Of a stretch of DNA of 64,000 nucleotides, positions 59,759-64,000 are shown piece by piece (the first letter of the stretch is position 1; every line of letters starts with the position of its first letter). Below the pieces are notes generated by a model, which searched no databases, was not told the origin of the DNA, and worked only from the letters and a program-made list of their open reading frames with translations. The stretch spans positions 1 through 64,000 of the forward strand of contig JAPSFT010000017.1 in assembly GCA_035063765.1 (NCBI GenBank), in the 5' to 3' direction. The DNA is from Deltaproteobacteria bacterium. Lineage in GTDB: Bacteria; Myxococcota_A; UBA9160; PR03. The position numbers and the translations under genes were made by a program.

Positions 59759-60355
59759 TCAGTCCGCCGGGTGGCCCCGCAGGCGGCGCCACCAGCGTCC
59801 GAGAGCGGAGCGGAGGGCGCGCCAGAGTAGCGGGAGGAGAGCCAGCGGCTCGTCCGCGGCCGGAAGGGGCGCCCGCTCGCCGGTCGCCGACACGCCCGCG
59901 CCGGAGACCTCGCAGTGCCGGCGCACGCGCTCGGCGAACTCGCGGAAGAGCTGCTCGCCGACGCCCTGGATCATGCCGCGGCCCATCTGCTGGATGCGCC
60001 CCGTGAGGTCGATGCGGGCGTCGGCCAGGACCTCGGTGCCGCCCTCGGGCAGGGCCACGAGCTGGCTCGTGAGCGCGCCGCGGGCCGTGCCGCCACCGGT
60101 CTCGCGCCCTTCGCCCTCGATGCGAACGCGGTGCTGCGCCTCGTCGACCTCCACGAAGCGGACGCGCCCCTGGTAGCGCGTGGTGATCGCGCCGAGCTTC
60201 ACCTGGACCGCGCCGAGCACGGTGTGCTCGTCCACCTGCTGCTCGAGCTTCGCCCCGGGCAGGCAGGTCACGACCTGGGCCGGATCGAGGAGCAGGCGCC
60301 ACACCGTCTCGACGGGGGCCGCCACCTGGAATCGCTGCTGGATCTCGATCGCCAC
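59759..60355 (-). CDS. CoxG-like SRPBCC protein (carbon monoxide dehydrogenase subunit G family)
   Basis: 198 aa from GTG 60355. The START/Bet-v-1 fold with FQVAAPVETVWRLLLDPAQVVTCLPGAKLE and VQVKLGAITTRYQGRVRFVEVDEAQHRVRIEGEG is the CoxG signature. A C-terminal basic/Trp-rich tail (ALRSALGRWWRRLRG) may bind membranes. CoxG proteins tether molybdenum hydroxylases to the membrane. It likely serves the Mo hydroxylase at 46-50 kb. Confidence 0.9.
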   Translation of the reverse strand: MAIEIQQRFQVAAPVETVWRLLLDPAQVVTCLPGAKLEQQVDEHTVLGAVQVKLGAITTRYQGRVRFVEVDEAQHRVRIEGEGRETGGGTARGALTSQLVALPEGGTEVLADARIDLTGRIQQMGRGMIQGVGEQLFREFAERVRRHCEVSGAGVSATGERAPLPAADEPLALLPLLWRALRSALGRWWRRLRGHPAD

Positions 60356-60375
60356 GTCCGTTCCACTCCCCGCGC

Positions 60376-61020
60376 TCAGGGTCTCGCGTCGGCTCTCTGT
60401 AGCGCTTGTCGATAGTCCTCGCGCGTGTCGAGGTCGGCGGGCGGCTCGCCTTCGACCTCCACCTCGAGCAGCCACTCCGGGTGCGCGGCGAACAGCGCCC
60501 GCGCGCCCTCGTCGCCGCGCAGGCCGGCGAGCGCGGGCCACAGGCGGCGCGCCAGCACGACGGGATGGCCAGGCGTGCGCGCGCCCCCCGGCGCGCCGTA
60601 GACGGGCCGCGCCGCGGGGGCATGGCCGGCCCGGAAGGCCGCCAGCACGCGCTCGATCAGCCCGGCGCCGACCCCCGGCTGGTCGCCGAGGAGCACGACC
60701 GCCGCCGCCGCCCGCGGGTCGGCCGCGCGCAGGCCGGCGCGCAGCGAGGCCGCCTGCCCGCTCGTGCAGGCGGGGTCGTCGACCACGCGCACGACGCGCT
60801 CGTGCGGCAGCCGGAGGGCCGGCCCGATCTCGGCCGCACGCGGACCGAGCACGAGCACGATCTCGTCGAGCCGGGCGGCGGCCGCGGCGTCGAGCACGTG
60901 CTGGAGCAGCGGCCGGCCGTGCAGGGGCAGGAGCTGCTTCGCGCTGCCCATGCGCGCCGAGGCGCCGGCCGCCAGCACGACTGCGCTCGCGAACGCGTCG
61001 CCCCGGTGCTCAGCCGCCAT
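60376..61020 (-). CDS. mocA: Molybdenum cofactor cytidylyltransferase (MocA-like)
   Basis: 214 aa from ATG 61020. VVLAAGASARMGSAKQLLPLHGRPLLQHVL is the nucleotide-binding start of the NTP_transf_3 fold, with GDQPGVG as the metal Asp motif. It adds CMP to molybdopterin to make the cytosine dinucleotide form that CoxL-type enzymes need. It overlaps the XdhC-like gene by 11 bases. Confidence 0.9.
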   Translation of the reverse strand: MAAEHRGDAFASAVVLAAGASARMGSAKQLLPLHGRPLLQHVLDAAAAARLDEIVLVLGPRAAEIGPALRLPHERVVRVVDDPACTSGQAASLRAGLRAADPRAAAAVVLLGDQPGVGAGLIERVLAAFRAGHAPAARPVYGAPGGARTPGHPVVLARRLWPALAGLRGDEGARALFAAHPEWLLEVEVEGEPPADLDTREDYRQALQRADARP

Positions 61021-62110
61021 GGATGGGTCCACTGCCGAGGCAGAGGGCGGCGCCCTCGTGCCCGTAGCGCACGGTCTGGATCTCCGCGAGGATCGCGAGT
61101 GCCACCTCGGCGGGCTCGCGGCCGCCGAGGTCGAGCCCGATCGGCGCGCGCAGGCGCTCCAGCTCGGTGTCGGAGAGACCCTGCTCGCGCAGGAGGTCGC
61201 GGCGCCGCGCGTCCGTGCGCCGGCTGCCGAGTGCACCGACGTAGCGCGCCCGCGAGCGCAGCGCGTGGACCAGCGCCGGCACGTCGAACTTCGGATCGTG
61301 GGTGAGCACGACCACGTATGCGCCCGCATCGAGGCGGGCGGCGGCGAGCGCCTCGCCGGGCCATTCGTGCACGAGCGCGGCCGCTTCCGGGAAGCGCTCG
61401 CGCGTCGCGAGCGCGGTCCGCGCGTCGATGATCGTCACCTGGAAGCCGAGCGCCGGCGCGATCCGCGACAGCGCCGCGGCGATCTGCGTGGCGCCGACCA
61501 CGTAGAGGCGCTCGGGTGGCCCGACGGCCTCGAGGAAGAGCTCCGCGACGCCGTCCCGCCACGGCAGCTCGACGACCCGCGTCCCGCCCGCTGCGAGCTG
61601 GCCCTGCGCCGCCGCCCGCGCCGGCTCGTCGAGCGCCGCGTCGATCGAGCCCGTCCGTCCGCCCTCCGCATCCACCGCGAGCCGGCGGCCGCGCAGCGCC
61701 GCGGGCGACAGCGCGGTCGCGAGCGCGACGGGCCGCTCGGCCTCGACCGCCCGCACGAGGGCACGCCACGCCTCGTCCGCCGCGAAGGGCTCGATCAGGA
61801 GCTCGATCGAGCCGCCGCAGGACAGGCCGATCTCGAGCGCCGTCTCGTCGGCGATGCCATAGCGCGCGCGCGCCGGCGCCCCCTCCCCGAGCACCTCGAG
61901 GGCGCGCAGGAAGACGTCGCTCTCGACGCAGCCGGGGCCGACCGAGCCCGCCATGCGGCCGCCGCGCGTGCAGGCCAGACGCGCGCCCGGCCCGCTCGGC
62001 GCCGAGCCGTCGACGCGAACGAGCGTCGCGAGGGCCACCTCCTCGCCCTCGCTCTGCCAGCGCCCGATCTCGCGCAGGAGCTCGCGCACGGGCGCTCGGC
62101 TGGAGGGCAT
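61010..62110 (-). CDS. XdhC/CoxI-family molybdenum enzyme maturation protein
   Basis: 366 aa from ATG 62110 (a start at 62152 would add 14 residues). N-terminal XdhC domain (LVRVDGSAPSGPGARLACTRGGRMAGSVGPGCVESDVF, SCGGSIELLIEPF) and a C-terminal Rossmann domain (LYVVGATQIAAALSRIAPALGFQVTIID, YVVVLTHDPKFD, YVGALGSRRTDARRRDLL). It inserts sulfurated molybdenum cofactor into xanthine-dehydrogenase-type enzymes. It works with the MocA-like protein, and both are located 10 kb from the structural subunits. Confidence 0.92.
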   Translation of the reverse strand: MPSSRAPVRELLREIGRWQSEGEEVALATLVRVDGSAPSGPGARLACTRGGRMAGSVGPGCVESDVFLRALEVLGEGAPARARYGIADETALEIGLSCGGSIELLIEPFAADEAWRALVRAVEAERPVALATALSPAALRGRRLAVDAEGGRTGSIDAALDEPARAAAQGQLAAGGTRVVELPWRDGVAELFLEAVGPPERLYVVGATQIAAALSRIAPALGFQVTIIDARTALATRERFPEAAALVHEWPGEALAAARLDAGAYVVVLTHDPKFDVPALVHALRSRARYVGALGSRRTDARRRDLLREQGLSDTELERLRAPIGLDLGGREPAEVALAILAEIQTVRYGHEGAALCLGSGPIHGG

Positions 62111-62182
62111 CGTCGCCTCGCGGGTCACGGGATCGGGCACTCGGGGTAGCATCGCGCGCCAGCGACGGCAAACTGGCGTCCC

Positions 62183-64000
62183 ATGACGGCGACGCGCGAG
62201 ATCTACTGGAACATCGAGGGCGGGGGCTGGATCTACCTGCTGGCCGCCCTCGCGGGCGTCGCGCTCGTGCTCGGGGTGCTGCGGCACGTGCAGCGGTGGC
62301 GGCTCGGCGCTCCGGCGGCGCGGTGGGATCGCCTGTGGGAGCGGCTGCGCGGCGTCGCGGTCGACGCCGTCGCGCAGCGGCGGCTGCGCGGGGTGCGCAT
62401 CCCGGGCGGCGCGCACTTCACGCTCTCGGTGTCGTTCGTGCTGCTCTTCGTGGCGTCGCTCCTGATCGCCGTCCAGGAGTGGAGCGGCTGGCACCTGCTC
62501 GCGGGCCCGTTCTATCTCGGCTATTCGCTCGTGAGCGACAGCGCCGGCCTCGTGGGCCTCGTGGCGCTCGGCGTCTTCGCGTGGCGCCGCGCCGTCACGC
62601 GCCCGGCGCACCTGCCCACCCGCCGCGGCGACTGGCTCGCGCTCGGCTTCCTCTTCGTCCTCTACGTGCAGGGCTTCCTCATCGAGGGGGCCCGCATCGC
62701 GGTGACCGAGCTCGGCCAGCCGCTGGCGTACTGGTCGCCCGGGGGCTGGCTCGCGGCGCACGCGCTCGCGGGCCTGCATCCCGGGACGCTTCGCGCGCTG
62801 CACCGCGCGGGCTGGTGGCTGCACGCGGCGAGCGCCTTCGTGTTCCTCGGCTGGATCGGCCACTCCAAGCTCGACCACCTCGTCTACGGGCCGCTCAACG
62901 TCTTCCTGCGCAACCTCGGCTCGAGCGGCACGCTCGCCCATCCCGACATCGAGGCGACGCTCGAGCGCGATCCCGACGCGCTGGCGACGCTCGGGGTCGG
63001 CCGGGTGGACGGCTTCTCGTGGAAGGATCTGGCGGATCTCGACGCCTGCACCCAGTGCGGGCGCTGCGAGGCGGTGTGTCCGGCGAGCCTGTCGGGCAGC
63101 GTGTTGAGCCCGCGCAAGCTGATCCTCGACCTGAAGCAGCACCGCGACGCCGTGGGCCCCTCGCTGCTGGCCGCCCGCAGCCGCGGCGACGACGCCGGGG
63201 CGCTGGAGCTGCCCCCGCTCGTGGGCGACGGCGCACCCGGGGCCGCCGCGCCGGCGGTGCTCGACGCGGAGCTCTGGGACTGCCGCACCTGCGGCGCCTG
63301 CCAGCAGGCGTGCCCGGTCCACATCGAGCACGTGCCGAAGATCGTCGACATGCGCCGCCACCTCGTGATGACGGAGTCGCGGCTCGGGGACGAGGCCCAG
63401 CAGATGCTGCGCAGCCTCGAGGACCGCGGCCATCCCTGGCGTGGCAGCTCGCTCGACCGGGAAGCCTGGCTCCAGGGCCTCGACGTGAAGCTCCTGCGCC
63501 GTGGCGAGCGCGCCGAGTGGCTGCTCTGGGTGGGCTGCACGGGCGCGCTCGTCGACCGCAACGTGCAGGTGACGCGCGCCCTGGTCCGGGTGCTGCAGGC
63601 GGCCGGCGTCGACTTCACGGTGCTCGGATCGGAGGAGCGCTGCACCGGTGACCCCGCGCGCCGCGTCGGGGACGAACTCACCTTCCAGTCCTGCGTCCGG
63701 TCCAACCTCGAGGCCTTCGTGCGCCACGGCGTCGAGCGGGTGGTCGCGTCCTGCCCGCACTGCCTCCACGCGTTCCGCAACGAGTACCCGGCCTTCGGTG
63801 CCCGCTTCGAGGTGCGCCACCACACGGAGCTGATCGCGGAGCTGATCGCGCAGGGCCGGCTCCCGCTGCGCCGGCGGATCGGCAGCGTCGCCTTCCACGA
63901 CCCGTGCTACCTCGGTCGACACAACGGCGTGTTCGACGCGCCGCGTGCCGTCCTCGACGCCGTCGCGGAGGAGGGGGCGCCGGTGGAGCTGGCGCGCAGC
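62183..64000 (+). CDS. EtfD/EMO-like membrane Fe-S oxidoreductase (partial, runs off window)
   Basis: 606 codons from ATG 62183 are open to the window end. The first 240 residues hold about six membrane helices ([49 protein letters not shown]) with histidines suited to heme b. Two [4Fe-4S] motifs follow: [12 protein letters not shown] from Cys289 and [12 protein letters not shown] from Cys367. Then a CCG (heterodisulfide-reductase-like) domain starts at Cys452 (WVGCTG...CPHC), and a second CCG copy ([11 protein letters not shown]) is cut by the edge. Proteins of this build are ETF:quinone oxidoreductases such as EtfD/EMO. It would connect EtfAB to the respiratory chain. Confidence 0.88.
   Translation, partial: MTATREIYWNIEGGGWIYLLAALAGVALVLGVLRHVQRWRLGAPAARWDRLWERLRGVAVDAVAQRRLRGVRIPGGAHFTLSVSFVLLFVASLLIAVQEWSGWHLLAGPFYLGYSLVSDSAGLVGLVALGVFAWRRAVTRPAHLPTRRGDWLALGFLFVLYVQGFLIEGARIAVTELGQPLAYWSPGGWLAAHALAGLHPGTLRALHRAGWWLHAASAFVFLGWIGHSKLDHLVYGPLNVFLRNLGSSGTLAHPDIEATLERDPDALATLGVGRVDGFSWKDLADLDACTQCGRCEAVCPASLSGSVLSPRKLILDLKQHRDAVGPSLLAARSRGDDAGALELPPLVGDGAPGAAAPAVLDAELWDCRTCGACQQACPVHIEHVPKIVDMRRHLVMTESRLGDEAQQMLRSLEDRGHPWRGSSLDREAWLQGLDVKLLRRGERAEWLLWVGCTGALVDRNVQVTRALVRVLQAAGVDFTVLGSEERCTGDPARRVGDELTFQSCVRSNLEAFVRHGVERVVASCPHCLHAFRNEYPAFGARFEVRHHTELIAELIAQGRLPLRRRIGSVAFHDPCYLGRHNGVFDAPRAVLDAVAEEGAPVELARS

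Noticed and set aside
1-64000. CRISPR array, insertion sequence, integrase, rRNA or riboswitch
   Set aside because: No regularly spaced repeats, transposase or integrase motifs, rRNA-like sequence or recognised riboswitch core was seen anywhere in the window.

Overview
This is 64 kb of very GC-rich DNA, at a guess above 70 percent, from a Gram-negative-type bacterium. Evidence for that cell type is an RND efflux pump with a lipoprotein adaptor, a PEP-CTERM envelope protein, many secreted proteins and many GTG starts. The gene set (CaiB-type CoA-transferases, LLM flavin oxidoreductases, thiolase/DUF35 pairs, ETF, hydantoinase-type carboxylase) fits soil or sediment Myxococcota, Desulfobacterota or Binatota-like lineages or high-GC proteobacteria. 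The sequence alone does not settle the taxon. There is no rRNA, no complete mobile element and no CRISPR array. One tRNA gene, tRNA-Arg(UCU), is present.

Layout. 1-1.1 kb: less GC-rich accessory DNA holding an RMF-like remnant and a zinc-ribbon gene, then tRNA-Arg. 1.2-11.3 kb: a 5'-3' exonuclease, a MEDS/PAS hybrid histidine kinase, secreted proteins (LamG, a charged envelope protein, an EEP phosphodiesterase), an E2-like acyltransferase coupled to a GST, and a TetR regulator. 11.3-20.5 kb: a GH15 glucoamylase-like gene broken by a one-base frameshift, a nitroreductase, a quinone oxidoreductase coupled to acetoacetyl-CoA synthetase, a DUF192 protein, a D-2-hydroxyacid dehydrogenase coupled to an LLM monooxygenase, and a PEP-CTERM protein. 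20.6-27.9 kb: a TetR-adaptor-RND efflux operon with tandem palindromic operators, then a diiron ferritin-like oxygenase with its ferredoxin and a divergent TetR across an unusually AT-rich promoter.

28-62 kb is a dense catabolic region built around CoA thioesters and flavin or molybdenum redox enzymes. It holds a KstD-like flavoprotein, an LLM oxidoreductase and a hydratase (28-31.7 kb). Next is a nitronate monooxygenase/EtfBA/DUF35/thiolase operon divergent from two CaiB-type transferases (33-40.8 kb). Then come a CocE-type esterase, a crotonase, and a DUF35 plus cysteine-less, aldolase-type thiolase and an amidohydrolase (40.8-46.2 kb), and a three-subunit molybdenum hydroxylase (46.2-50 kb). 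Last are a BadI/MenB-like crotonase and three more CaiB-type genes running with an acetone-carboxylase-type alpha/beta/gamma set (50-59.6 kb), then CoxG-, MocA- and XdhC-like molybdenum accessory genes. The window ends inside an EtfD/EMO-like membrane Fe-S oxidoreductase that would pass ETF electrons to quinone.

The main new observation is one palindrome, CGTATGACCC-nnn-TCATACG. It occurs nearly perfectly upstream of the KstD-like operon and in the divergent NMO/CaiB promoter, with a degenerate copy upstream of the carboxylase operon. I infer a regulon for breakdown of a ketone or alicyclic compound: oxidation by flavin, molybdenum and diiron enzymes, carboxylation or CoA transfer, thiolytic or retro-aldol cleavage, and electron export through EtfAB and the EMO-like protein. 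The substrate cannot be named from sequence.
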